The translations under genes and the position numbers were made by a program. Of a DNA stretch of 64,000 nt, positions 1 through 7,473 are shown in pieces. This DNA is from Streptomyces sp. NBC_00237 (GTDB taxonomy: Bacteria > Actinomycetota > Actinomycetes > Streptomycetales > Streptomycetaceae), in assembly GCF_026342435.1 (NCBI RefSeq), contig NZ_JAPEMT010000004.1:558001-622000 (forward strand). The letters run 5' to 3'. Numbering within the stretch: position 1 is the first letter of the stretch; every line of letters starts with the position of its first letter. A model generated the notes under the pieces. The model was not told the origin of the DNA. It did not search any database and saw nothing but the letters and a program-made list of their open reading frames with translations.

Positions 1-393
1 ATGTTCCGTCATGACCTGCTGGACAGCGACGTGCACGCGGCGGGAGATGAGCACGGGACAGGTGCGGAGGGGCCCCGGCTCCGGGAGGAGACGCTGCCCC
101 TGCTGGCGACGGTGGCCGGTCTCGTGGGCCAGCTCCGGAGCGGCACCGCAGGAAGCAGCCCCGAAACCACGGCAGCCGCCCTCTGGGCGAACCTGCACGG
201 CATCGCCCTGCTCTGGATCTGGGGCAGCCTGCCGCTCGCCCTCGACGTCCGGCCCGGCAGCCCCGCCTCCCGCGAGGCGCTCGACCGTCTCGTCACGGCC
301 GCGGTGGACGCCCACCTCGCCGACCCGGGCCCGCACCCGCACCCGGGTTCGCATCAGGAAGCTGACCCGCGCCCGGAACCGGAATCCGTATGA
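1..393 (+). CDS. TetR/AcrR family regulator, C-terminal part (5' end outside window)
   Basis: Only the C-terminal ligand-binding half is present; the N-terminal helix-turn-helix must lie before base 1, so the ATG at base 1 is probably internal. The stretch LWANLHGIALLWIWGSLPLA is the helix typical of TetR proteins with a W-H-G type C-terminal domain. The last 20 residues are His/Pro/Glu-rich and look like a disordered tail. The stop overlaps the start of the next gene by 4 bp (ATGA), so the regulator and the exporter behind it are probably co-translated, the usual arrangement of a repressor with the drug pump it controls. The regulatory role is inferred from family and context. Confidence 0.8.
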   Translation: MFRHDLLDSDVHAAGDEHGTGAEGPRLREETLPLLATVAGLVGQLRSGTAGSSPETTAAALWANLHGIALLWIWGSLPLALDVRPGSPASREALDRLVTAAVDAHLADPGPHPHPGSHQEADPRPEPESV

Positions 394-1829
394 CGACCTC
401 CGTCGCGACCACCGCCGCAGCCTCCCCCGCGACCGGCCCCGCGGTCCCCCGCCTCACCCGCACCCTCGCCCTCCTCGTCAGCGTCACCGGCGCCATGCTC
501 GTCGCTCTCGACGGCACCGTCCTCCTCGTCGCCCAGCCCGCCCTGCGACAGGACCTCCACGCCGCCCCCGCCCAGGTCCAGTGGACCAGCACCGCCTATC
601 TCCTCGCCGTCGCCGCCCTCCTCGTCGTCGCCGGGCGGCTCGGCGACCGGTACGGGCACACCCGCCTCCTCCTGACCGGCCTCGTCGGCTTCGCCCTCAC
701 CTCCGCCGCCATCGCCCTCGCCCCCGGCATCGGCTGGGCCATCGCCCTGCGCGCCGCCCAGGGCGTCTGCGCCGCGCTCCTGCAACCCGCCACGCTCGCC
801 CTCCTCCGCCTCACCCACCCCGCCGACCGGCTCGGCGGGCCCATCGCGCTCCGTACGAGTGCCATCGGTGTCGCCGCCGCTGCCGGACCCCTCATCGGCG
901 GCGTGCTCGTCGCCGAGTTCGGCTGGCGGTCGGTGTTCTGGCTCAACGTGCCGGTGGCGCTCGTGGTCGCCGCGCTGGCTCTGGCGATACGGGTCCCCGT
1001 TCTGCCCCGTACCGGAGGCCAGCGGCTCGGACTGCCCGGGGCCGTGCTCCTCGCGGCCGCGCTCGCCTGCCTGGTGCACGCACTGACCGGGGTGCCGGAA
1101 CACGGCTGGACCGGCGGTCCCACCTGGGCCGCCCTCGCCCTGACCGCGCTCGTCGCGGCGGGCTTCGTCGCCCACGAGCGGCGTACCGCGCACCCGATCG
1201 TGCCGACGGTCGTCGCCCGGGCCGTACCGGTGACGGCCTCCATGGCACTGCTGCTGATCACGGCGGCGGGGATGTTCGGGGCACTGTTCGTGCTGACGTT
1301 CTTCCTCCAGGGCGTACGGGGCCTGGACCCGCTCGCGTGCGGTGTGCGGGTGCTTCCGATGACCGTGCTGATGGTGCTGGGGGCGCCCGTCGCGAGCAGT
1401 GCGCTGCGCTGGTACGGAGCACGCCGCGCCGCACTCACGGGGCTCGGCCTCGTCGTCGCCGGAGTGGCGGGGCTCGCGGGCGCGACCCGGGTCGGCGCGG
1501 CCGACGCGTGGCTCGCGGAGGGGGCGGCGTTCGGGGTGCTGGGGGCCGGGTTCGCGACAGTGATGGTGGCCGCCACCGGGACGGTCGTCGGGGACGCGCC
1601 GCCCGGGTACGCCGGAGTGGTCGGCGGGCTGAAACAGACCGCCATGAACATCGGCCCGAGCCTGGGCATCGCCGTCGCGGCGGGCACGATGGGCCCCGGG
1701 GTCGCGGACGCGCCGATCACGCCCGCCCTGCTCCTGCTCGCCGGACTCGGCGCGCTGGGCGTGATTCCGGCGGCCCTGCTGCCGGGGCGTCGTGAGAAGG
1801 GGCGTTGTCAGACCCCCGTGTCACAGTGA
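390..1829 (+). CDS. MFS drug exporter, DHA2 (EmrB/QacA-like) family
   Basis: A 479-residue integral membrane protein with about 12-14 hydrophobic segments. Near residue 75 is the loop GRLGDRYGHTRLL, the MFS motif A between helices 2 and 3, and early on GAMLVALDGTVLLVAQPALR, the DHA2 helix-1 signature ending in the D-x-x-x-x-x-x-A-x-P pattern. Such proteins export hydrophobic drugs or antibiotics using proton-motive force. The start codon overlaps the stop of the TetR gene, and its own stop (TGA) overlaps the ATG at 1829. Substrate cannot be told from the sequence. Confidence 0.9.
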   Translation: MTTSVATTAAASPATGPAVPRLTRTLALLVSVTGAMLVALDGTVLLVAQPALRQDLHAAPAQVQWTSTAYLLAVAALLVVAGRLGDRYGHTRLLLTGLVGFALTSAAIALAPGIGWAIALRAAQGVCAALLQPATLALLRLTHPADRLGGPIALRTSAIGVAAAAGPLIGGVLVAEFGWRSVFWLNVPVALVVAALALAIRVPVLPRTGGQRLGLPGAVLLAAALACLVHALTGVPEHGWTGGPTWAALALTALVAAGFVAHERRTAHPIVPTVVARAVPVTASMALLLITAAGMFGALFVLTFFLQGVRGLDPLACGVRVLPMTVLMVLGAPVASSALRWYGARRAALTGLGLVVAGVAGLAGATRVGAADAWLAEGAAFGVLGAGFATVMVAATGTVVGDAPPGYAGVVGGLKQTAMNIGPSLGIAVAAGTMGPGVADAPITPALLLLAGLGALGVIPAALLPGRREKGRCQTPVSQ

Positions 1830-2383
1830 TGTCCATGAACACGATGCCCGACGGCCGCCCCGTTCCGCCCCCGCACGCGGACGAACGCACCATGCTGGAA
1901 AGCTGGTTGGACTTCCACCGCGCGACGCTTGCCCTGAAGTGCCGGGGCCTCGACGACGAGCAGATACGGACGGCCTCCGTGCCGCCGTCGCCGATGACGC
2001 TGCTGGGACTGGTCCGGCACCTGGAGGGGGTGGAAAGGCACTGGTTCCAGGAGGTCTTCGCGGGCGAGGACGTCGACCTCCTGGACCTGATGAGGCGGGA
2101 CGGCGGCTTCGGGCTCGAAGACGGGCCCGAGACCGAGGCGGACGCGGGCGGCATCGCGGAAGCGCTGGACACCTGGCGCGAGACCGTCGACCGCAACCGC
2201 GCGCTCGTCGTCGAAGCCTCCCTCGACGCCCCCGGACGGCTCACCGGACCGGAGGCGGCGATGGCCGGGAGCGACACGGTGTCGCTCCGCTGGATCCTGG
2301 TGCACATGATCGAGGAGTACGCCCGGCACAACGGCCACGCCGATCTGATCAGGGAGCGGATCGACGGCGTCACGGGCCCGTGA
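1829..2383 (+). CDS. DinB-fold protein (DUF664 family)
   Basis: About 184 residues starting at the ATG in the TGATG overlap with the exporter stop; ATGs at 1835 and 1844 and a TTG at 1805 are alternatives. The pattern is that of the DUF664/DinB four-helix bundle of actinobacteria: TLLGLVRHLEGVERHWF near residue 55 and a second metal-ligand helix, WILVHMIEEYARHNGHADLIRE, near the end (quoted in two overlapping parts: WILVHMIEEYARHNGHAD, then LIRE). Histidines in these two helices (VRHLEGVERHW and EEYARHNGHAD) are the likely metal ligands. Family members include mycothiol-dependent enzymes, but many are uncharacterised. Coupling to the drug exporter hints at detoxification; that is inference. 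Confidence 0.8.
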   Translation: MSMNTMPDGRPVPPPHADERTMLESWLDFHRATLALKCRGLDDEQIRTASVPPSPMTLLGLVRHLEGVERHWFQEVFAGEDVDLLDLMRRDGGFGLEDGPETEADAGGIAEALDTWRETVDRNRALVVEASLDAPGRLTGPEAAMAGSDTVSLRWILVHMIEEYARHNGHADLIRERIDGVTGP

Positions 2384-2441
2384 CGCCGGGCCCCGCACCG
2401 GGCCCGTAACGCCGGGCCCGTGACGCTGGATCCGTGACGTC
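2374..2441. repeat. 14-bp degenerate tandem repeat
   Basis: Units based on GGGCCCGTGACGCC occur at 2374-2387, 2400-2413, 2414-2427 and 2428-2441, with a 12-bp degenerate unit between the first two. The first unit covers the last codons and stop of the DinB gene; the rest lies in the gap to the convergent nudK gene. GGGCCC cores could form small hairpins, but no clean terminator is visible. Confidence 0.6.
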
Positions 2442-2456
2442 GGGCGTGCGCGGGCC

Positions 2457-3221
2457 CTAAGCGGGACGCGCCGCGAACGGGCCCTCCAAGGCCGCCCACT
2501 GGAGCAGCATGATCGTCTTCGCGTCCGCGATCTCCCCGCTGCGGATCATCGACAGGGCTTCGGGGAAGGGGAGTTCGACGACCTCGATGTCCTCGCCCTC
2601 CTCGACCACCCCGCCGCCCTCCGACGTCGCGGACGAGGTTCCGTACGGGGCGGCGAAGAAGTGCACGCGTTCGGTGACCGAGCCGGGGCTCATGTAGACC
2701 GCGAAGACCCGCTCGGGGGTGCCGACCTCGTGGCCGGTCTCCTCGGCGGCCTCGCGGCGGATCGCCTCCTCCGGGCTGTTGCCGTCGAGGAGGCCCCCGG
2801 CCGTTTCGAGGAGCATGCCGGTGGGGTGCTCGTTGACGTAAGCGGGCAGCCGGAACTGGCGGGTCAGCAGGACCGTCGCCCGTTCGGCGTCGTACAGCAG
2901 GATCGTCGCACCGTCGCCCCGGTCGTACGTCTCGCGCTGTTCGCGGCTCCAGCTCCCGTCCCTGCGGCGGTAGTCGAAGGTCGTCTTGCGCAGGACGTAC
3001 CAGTCGCAGGCCAGTACCTCCACGTCGCGGACGCGCACGTCGGGGTTGCCGGAGAGGTCGCGGCCGTGGGTGTCGAGGGCGGTGCGGCCACGCCGGTCGG
3101 GGACGTCGACGCCGACGACTCCCTCGGTCCCGACGACTCCCTCGGTCCCGGCGGCTCCCTCGGTCCCGACGGCTCCCTCGGTCCCGACGCTCCCGGCAGT
3201 CCCGGCGGCGTGCGTGCTCAT
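2457..3221 (-). CDS. nudK: NUDIX hydrolase, GDP-mannose/ADP-sugar pyrophosphatase NudK type
   Basis: 254 residues. From about residue 75 the protein follows E. coli NudK closely by eye: YDRGDGATILLYDAERATV, RQFRLPAYVN, then the Nudix box at about 141-164 with core REAAEETGHEV, and the NudK-typical YMSPGSVTERVHFFAA and EDIEVVELPFPEAL. Predicted to cleave nucleoside-diphosphate sugars or related compounds, using Mg2+ held by the box glutamates. The first 40 residues are not part of the fold: they are 6-residue repeats (G-T-E-G-x-V) encoded by an 18-bp DNA repeat. Its ATG overlaps the stop of the upstream DUF4406 gene by 4 bp. No other in-frame ATG lies between the repeat and the conserved domain. 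Confidence 0.85.
   Translation of the reverse strand: MSTHAAGTAGSVGTEGAVGTEGAAGTEGVVGTEGVVGVDVPDRRGRTALDTHGRDLSGNPDVRVRDVEVLACDWYVLRKTTFDYRRRDGSWSREQRETYDRGDGATILLYDAERATVLLTRQFRLPAYVNEHPTGMLLETAGGLLDGNSPEEAIRREAAEETGHEVGTPERVFAVYMSPGSVTERVHFFAAPYGTSSATSEGGGVVEEGEDIEVVELPFPEALSMIRSGEIADAKTIMLLQWAALEGPFAARPA
3114..3203. repeat. 18-bp tandem repeat inside nudK
   Basis: Four near-identical 18-bp units (3114-3131, 3132-3149, 3150-3167, 3168-3185; core CTCCCTCGGTCCC) plus a degenerate fifth to 3203. The period is a multiple of three, so copy-number change would only lengthen or shorten the N-terminal tail of NudK by 6 residues per unit. Confidence 0.9.
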
Positions 3222-3601
3222 GCGGCGACCACCTCCGGGACCTCGGTGAGCGAGGCGTAGACCGCCGCGCCCTGCGAACGGGCCTGCTCGACCATCCGGT
3301 CCGCACCCTCGGACGGGCCGCCGATCCGCAGCACCGCGTCGCAGCGGGCCAGCAGGCGTTCCGCGACCGGGTGGAATATCTCGTCGTACAGCGCGTCGCC
3401 AGGCCCTGCGCTGCCCGCCGTCTCCAGGAGCGGGAGCGCCAGCGCCTCGCCGGTGACCGGGAGATGACCGGCCCGGAAGAGGGAGAGCGCGGTCTCGTTC
3501 ATGGCGGTGACGTTCGCGTGGAGCTTGGCGGGGTCGTCGCCGGTGCCGGACCGGTAGGGCCCGGCGACCAGGATCATCAGGGGGCCGTGCAGGGGGATCA
3601 T
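3218..3601 (-). CDS. DUF4406 (nucleoside 2-deoxyribosyltransferase-like) protein
   Basis: 127 residues with the Rossmann-like start MILVAGPYRSGTGDDPAKLH, matching the DUF4406/nucleoside deoxyribosyltransferase-like fold, and a CDAVLRIGGPSEGADRMVEQ helix-strand region (C-D-A-V-L-R then GPSEGAD) that would bind the nucleotide. The product may act on nucleotides or nucleotide sugars, consistent with its translational coupling (ATGA) to the NudK pyrophosphatase downstream. The ATG at 3601 gives the sequence M-I-P-L-H; a second Met eight codons in (MILVAGPY) is also possible. Exact reaction unknown. Confidence 0.75.
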   Translation of the reverse strand: MIPLHGPLMILVAGPYRSGTGDDPAKLHANVTAMNETALSLFRAGHLPVTGEALALPLLETAGSAGPGDALYDEIFHPVAERLLARCDAVLRIGGPSEGADRMVEQARSQGAAVYASLTEVPEVVAA

Positions 3602-3631
3602 GGGTCAACTCCTCTTACGTACGGGAATGGT

Positions 3632-4417
3632 TCAGACGAGGATCGTGTGCACGCCCGCGTCGCGCAGCGCGGCCAGGGTCTGCGGGCCGTGCGGGTGGGT
3701 GGTCGGATCCTCGGCGGCGGTGTCGGTCACGAAGGTGTCGACCGCGCCCGGCTCCGCGACCCGGCTGAAGGACCGCACCCCGAGCTTCGTCGCGTCCGCG
3801 ACCGCGACGGTACGGGTCGACTGGGCGAGCCCGACCTGCTTGACGGCCGCGTCGTCCAGCGAGAACTCCGACCAGCCGTGCTCGCCGTGCACACCGCCGA
3901 TGGACATCACGAAGCAGTCGAAGGCGAGGGCTTCGAGCGTACGGAGCGCCAGCGGGCCGACCAGCGAGCGCTCGCCGGGGCGCGACCTGCCCCCGACGAC
4001 CAGCAGCTCGACGCCGGGCAGGTCGGCGAGCCGTACCGCCACCTGGATGCTGAGCACCGCGACGGTCAGCGGGGCCCGCGCCGCCAGGTGCTCGGCGACG
4101 TGCACGGTGGTGGTCCCGGCGTCCAGCAGTACCCGCGAACCGGGTTCGACCAGCTCGGCGACCGCGCGGCCCAACCGGTCCTTCGTCGCGGCCTGCCACG
4201 GCTCGCGCGCCGCGAATCCGGCCCCCTCCTCCCGCTTCCGCGTGGCGACCGCGCCTCCGTGCACCCGCTTGACCAGGCTCTGGCGCTCCAGCTCGGCCAG
4301 GTCGCGGCGCACGGTCATGTCGGAAACCCCGAGCCGGTGGGCGAGCTCGGACACGGAAACCCGGTCGGAGCCCTGGACCAGGCGCAGGGTGAGATCGAGA
4401 CGGTTGGCTACTCCCAT
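3632..4417 (-). CDS. DeoR family transcriptional regulator
   Basis: 261 residues. The N-terminus is a DeoR helix-turn-helix, with VSVSELAHRLGVSDMTVRRD at about 20-40 followed by LVKRVHGGAV, the classic DeoR wing. The C-terminal DeoRC sugar-phosphate sensor has VLLDAGTTTVHVAEHL near residue 97 and VVGGRSRP near 145. Such proteins sense a phosphorylated sugar and usually repress catabolic genes. It lies 30 bp upstream of the DUF4406-nudK pair on the same strand, so a three-gene operon on nucleotide-sugar turnover is possible. A palindrome at 4440-4451 just upstream could be an autoregulatory operator. Confidence 0.88.
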   Translation of the reverse strand: MGVANRLDLTLRLVQGSDRVSVSELAHRLGVSDMTVRRDLAELERQSLVKRVHGGAVATRKREEGAGFAAREPWQAATKDRLGRAVAELVEPGSRVLLDAGTTTVHVAEHLAARAPLTVAVLSIQVAVRLADLPGVELLVVGGRSRPGERSLVGPLALRTLEALAFDCFVMSIGGVHGEHGWSEFSLDDAAVKQVGLAQSTRTVAVADATKLGVRSFSRVAEPGAVDTFVTDTAAEDPTTHPHGPQTLAALRDAGVHTILV

Positions 4418-4439
4418 GCCGTGATACTCACACAGGAAT

Positions 4440-4451
4440 GTTCACTTGAAC
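4440..4451. promoter_or_regulatory. Candidate operator upstream of the DeoR gene
   Basis: GTTCACTTGAAC is an inverted repeat with 5-bp arms (GTTCA/TGAAC) around CT, 23 bp upstream of the regulator start. A wider dyad, TTCAC at 4441-4445 and GTGAA at 4460-4464, overlaps it. Position and local AT-richness fit an autoregulatory site; no clean -35/-10 pair is obvious. Confidence 0.4.
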
Positions 4452-4471
4452 AATCAGATGTGAAATTCGCC

Positions 4472-4520
4472 GGGGAGGGGAGGGGAGGGGAGGGGAGGGG
4501 AGGGGAGGGGAGGGGAGGGG
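4472..4520. repeat. GGGGA pentanucleotide array, ten G4 runs
   Basis: Ten consecutive runs of four G separated by single A (49 bp), lying between the DeoR upstream region and the stop codon of the beta-lactamase (4521-4523). With single-base loops this could fold into one or two very stable G-quadruplexes on the plus strand. It abuts the 3' end of the beta-lactamase coding region; on the mRNA it would be C-rich. Confidence 0.95.
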
Positions 4521-5522
4521 TCAGGCCAGGACGGACACCGCATACGCCGTCGCCTCCGCCAGGAGCGCTTCCTCCGGCTCCGCCGCAAGGCCGGGACGGT
4601 CCGACATGAGCGCCAGCACGATCGGCGCCCCTTTGCCCCGCTTGTCCCCCTTGTCCCCGGCGCCCCCGGGCGGCCAGATCACGGCGACGTCGTTCGCCCG
4701 CCCGTAGTCCCCCGTGCCCGTCTTGTGGGCGCAGGCCCACCCCCGGGGCAGCCCCGCCCGGATGCGCTTCGCGCCGGTGACGGTGTTCAGGAGCCAGTCC
4801 TCCAGCAGGGCGCGCTTGTCGGCGGGGAGGGCGGTGCCCAGGAGGAGGGCCCGGTGGGTGTCGGCGAGGGCGCGCGGGGTGGTGGTGTCGCGGGGGTCAC
4901 CGGGAGGGTTGTTGTTCAGGCCGGGTTCGTACTGGTCCATGCGGCTGACGGGATCACCCAACTCCCTCAGGAACGCGTTCAGTTGCCTCGGCCCACCCAG
5001 ATCACGCACCAGCAGATTGCCCGCCGTTCCGTCGCTGTGCCGTACGGCGGCGTCGCACAGTTCGCGGATCGACATGTCGGACCCGATGTGTTTCTCCGCG
5101 ATCGGGGAGACGGAACTGACGTCGGCCCGGGTGACGGCGACCCGCTTGTCGAGGTGGCTGAGCGGGTTGCGGTGCAGGACCGCCGCCGCGGCCAGGGACT
5201 TGAAGGTGGAGCAGAACGCGAACCTCTCCTCGGCGCGGTGGGCGAGGACGGCTCCGCTGCCGGTGGCCAGGGCGTAGAGACCGAGGCGTGCGCCGTGGGC
5301 GCGCTCCAGGGCGGCGAAGCGGGCGCGGTGCCGTGGGGTTTCGGTGCCGGAGGGCGTCGGGGAGGCGGCCCCCTGCGACCGGTTCGGCCCGCCCGAATCC
5401 CGTACCCCCGCAGGCTCCTTGGACGTACACCCCACCATCCCCAGCCACGGCAGCGCGACCGCTGCCCCCAGCACTGCCCGCCGAGACACCCCGTACGCCC
5501 CGCCCGGTTCCCTCGTGCCCAT
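4521..5522 (-). CDS. Class A serine beta-lactamase, Tat-type lipoprotein
   Basis: 333 residues from the ATG at 5522. The N-terminus holds a twin-arginine signal (SRRAVLGAA, Arg14-Arg15) and a lipobox-like LGMVGC with Cys32, so the enzyme is probably exported folded and anchored to the membrane. Class A motifs are all present: STFK at 105-108 (nucleophile Ser105), S-D-G at 163-165, EPGLN with the general-base Glu199, and KTG at 267-269. The usual SDN is SDG here, as in Mycobacterium tuberculosis BlaC. A start further upstream would overlap the divergent hydrolase gene and lacks a signal reason. Likely gives intrinsic penicillin resistance. Confidence 0.92.
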   Translation of the reverse strand: MGTREPGGAYGVSRRAVLGAAVALPWLGMVGCTSKEPAGVRDSGGPNRSQGAASPTPSGTETPRHRARFAALERAHGARLGLYALATGSGAVLAHRAEERFAFCSTFKSLAAAAVLHRNPLSHLDKRVAVTRADVSSVSPIAEKHIGSDMSIRELCDAAVRHSDGTAGNLLVRDLGGPRQLNAFLRELGDPVSRMDQYEPGLNNNPPGDPRDTTTPRALADTHRALLLGTALPADKRALLEDWLLNTVTGAKRIRAGLPRGWACAHKTGTGDYGRANDVAVIWPPGGAGDKGDKRGKGAPIVLALMSDRPGLAAEPEEALLAEATAYAVSVLA

Positions 5523-5574
5523 CCAGCCGCTCCCCGCTCCCGCTCGCCCGTGATCAAGCTCGTATCGTGACCCC

Positions 5575-6387
5575 ATGAGTACCCACGAGGCCCAGGACAC
5601 CACCCTTCACTACGACGATCACGGCCCCGTCGACGGCCTCCCGGTCCTCCTGGTCCACGGCCACCCCTTCAACCGGTCGCTCTGGGCCCCGCAGGCAAGG
5701 GAGTTGGCGGCCAACGGCTACCGGGTCCTCACCCCCGACCTGCGCGGCTACGGCGACAGCCCGCTTCCCGCCGACGCGCCCGCCACCCTCCTCTCCGTCT
5801 TCGCCGACGACCTGGCCGCGCTCCTCAACCACGTGGGGCTGCCCGGCGCGGTGGTCGGCGGCGTGTCGATGGGCGGCCAGATCGCCATGGAGTTCCACCG
5901 CAGGCACCCGCACCGCGTACGCGGCTTGGTCCTCTCCGACACCTCGGCTCCCGCCGAGACCGACGAGGGCAAGGCGTTCCGCAACGCCCTGGCCGACCGC
6001 CTCCTCGCCGAGGGCATGGCGGGCTACGCCGACGAGGTCATCGACAAGATGCTCGCCCCGTACAACGTCACTGCCCAACCCGCTCTGGCAGAAGCCGTGT
6101 TGACGATGATGCGCACCACCGACCCACGCGGTGCCGCAGCCGCCCTCCGGGGCCGCGCCCAGCGCCCCGACTACCGCCAGACCCTCCCCGACGTCACCGC
6201 CCCCACCCTGATCCTGGTCGGCACGGACGACGTCTACACCCCGGTCCCCGCCGCCGAGGAGCTCCACCGCCTGATCCCGCACGCGACCCTCACGGTCGTC
6301 GCCGACGCGGGCCACCTCCCCGGCGCGGAACAACCGGCCCTCTTCAATGCGGCGTTGCTGGACTTCCTCGCCACCGTGGATGCCTGA
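5575..6387 (+). CDS. Alpha/beta hydrolase (3-oxoadipate enol-lactonase-like)
   Basis: 270 residues with a complete catalytic set: oxyanion-hole HGHPFNRSLW near residue 28, nucleophile elbow GVSMGG near residue 100 (Ser), GTDDVYTP with the acid Asp near 222, and AGHLP with His near 248. The order, cap region and size match the enol-lactonase/haloperoxidase-like branch. The ATG is 52 bp from the divergent beta-lactamase start, so the two genes share a control region. After the stop, short TGACGTC and CCTGACGC repeats run to about 6425. Substrate not predictable. Confidence 0.85.
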   Translation: MSTHEAQDTTLHYDDHGPVDGLPVLLVHGHPFNRSLWAPQARELAANGYRVLTPDLRGYGDSPLPADAPATLLSVFADDLAALLNHVGLPGAVVGGVSMGGQIAMEFHRRHPHRVRGLVLSDTSAPAETDEGKAFRNALADRLLAEGMAGYADEVIDKMLAPYNVTAQPALAEAVLTMMRTTDPRGAAAALRGRAQRPDYRQTLPDVTAPTLILVGTDDVYTPVPAAEELHRLIPHATLTVVADAGHLPGAEQPALFNAALLDFLATVDA

Positions 6388-6487
6388 CGTCTGACGTCTG
6401 ACGCCTGGCACCTGATGCCTGACGCGGTATCCGAGGCCGCCGAAATCCGCTCGCCGGGACGGTGGGGCGGATGGCAGGGTGCGGCGC

Positions 6488-7054
6488 ATGGTTGCTCCGT
6501 ACGAGATCCGCGCTGATCACGATGCCCGCACGATCGTGGTCTACCAGGCGTACTCGACCGCCATCGCCGACGCCGCACTGCGCGCCGGGCGCTTCGTCGC
6601 GCCGTTCTCGTTCCAGCGGATGACGTGGATCAAGCCGTCGCTGATGTGGCTGATGCACCGCAGTAACTGGGCCGCCAAGCCCGGCCAGGAGCGCGTTCTC
6701 GCGGTGCGGATCTCCCGGGAGGGCTGGGAGCACGCCCTGTCGCAGGCCGTGCTCACCACCGGGGACCCGGCGGCCGTGTCCCACGCGCCCGTGCACGTCC
6801 AGTGGGACCCGGAACGTTCGCCGCGCGGGGCCGCGCTCAACCACTACAGCATCCAGGTCGGCATCGGCCGCGACCTGATCCGTACGTTCAACGGCGACTG
6901 GATCGTCAGTCTCACCGACCTCACCCCTCAGGTCCGCAAGGCCGCCCCGCTCGTACGGGCGGGGCAGGGGGCGAAGGCCCGGCGGCTGCTGCCCCCGGAG
7001 CGGATCTATCCGCTTCCGGCCCAGCTGGAGCGGAAGCTGTACAGGGCAGGGTGA
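6488..7054 (+). CDS. DUF4291 family protein
   Basis: 188 residues from ATG 6488 (a GTG at 6479 would add three). The sequence matches DUF4291 by its fixed phrases: IVVYQAYSTAIADAAL at the start, SFQRMTWIKPSLMWLMHRS in the first third, VHVQWDPERSPRG in the middle, and a conserved LERKLY at the end. The protein is soluble and has no known activity; many bacteria carry one copy. It stands alone, with a small zinc-ribbon gene convergent to it. Confidence 0.85.
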   Translation: MVAPYEIRADHDARTIVVYQAYSTAIADAALRAGRFVAPFSFQRMTWIKPSLMWLMHRSNWAAKPGQERVLAVRISREGWEHALSQAVLTTGDPAAVSHAPVHVQWDPERSPRGAALNHYSIQVGIGRDLIRTFNGDWIVSLTDLTPQVRKAAPLVRAGQGAKARRLLPPERIYPLPAQLERKLYRAG

Positions 7055-7076
7055 CCCCGGGGCCGGTCGCCGGGGT
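7054..7076. terminator. Weak hairpin between convergent genes
   Basis: ACCCCGG (7054-7060) and CCGGGGT (7070-7076) form a 7-bp stem around a 9-base loop at the end of the DUF4291 gene, 15 bp from the end of the convergent small gene. It lacks a T-run, as is common for Streptomyces terminators. Confidence 0.4.
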
Positions 7077-7090
7077 GACTCCGCGACCGG

Positions 7091-7327
7091 TCACGCCCTC
7101 GCGGGCAGTGCCCTGACGAGGTTTCCGCCGAGGAGGACGACGAGACAGCCGCAGCCGCCCCGTACGTACTCCACCTCACCCCGGGAGGTCGCGTGCCGGG
7201 ACCGGAGGGACCACCACTCCCGTCCGGTCCCGGCAGGCATCCTGCCCAGACAGAAGGGGCAGTCCTCGTCCGGCGACCTGACTGCGGTGGGCGTGGCCCG
7301 CATCGGGTCCGTCGATGGCATCGTCAT
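7091..7327 (-). CDS. Small cysteine-rich protein, probable zinc ribbon
   Basis: 78 residues. CPFC near residue 24 and CGC near residue 59 form a CxxC...CxC pattern suited to one zinc ion, and the phrase RHATSRGEVEYVRGGCGC resembles a common family of tiny streptomycete proteins of unknown function (R-H-x-T-S-x-G-x-V-x-Y-x-R-C-x-C). The ATG at 7327 was chosen; an internal Met nine codons in is an alternative. No partner is evident. Confidence 0.6.
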   Translation of the reverse strand: MTMPSTDPMRATPTAVRSPDEDCPFCLGRMPAGTGREWWSLRSRHATSRGEVEYVRGGCGCLVVLLGGNLVRALPARA

Positions 7328-7358
7328 GCGGCCAATGTGGGGTAAGGGTCTTGGTCAG

Positions 7359-7473
7359 TTCAACCATTACGGCGGAAGGGTTCCCGCACGCCCGCACGCG
7401 CTGCTGTCCCGCACGCACTGCTGTCCCGCACGCACTGCTGTAATGCACGTATGCACTTCGACAATTACGGCGG
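7359..7473. repeat. Duplicated gene-start sequence flanking a 17-bp triple repeat
   Basis: Three 17-bp units based on CGCACGCACTGCTGTCC lie at 7393-7409, 7410-7426 and 7427-7443. Either side sits a 17-bp sequence matching at 15 positions: 7359-7375 (contains CCATTACGGCGG) and 7457-7473 (contains CAATTACGGCGG). The second copy is codons 3-8 of the CGNR gene (F-D-N-Y-G-G); the first can be read as Q-F-N-H-Y-G-G, as if the gene's 5' end had been duplicated. Confidence 0.75.
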
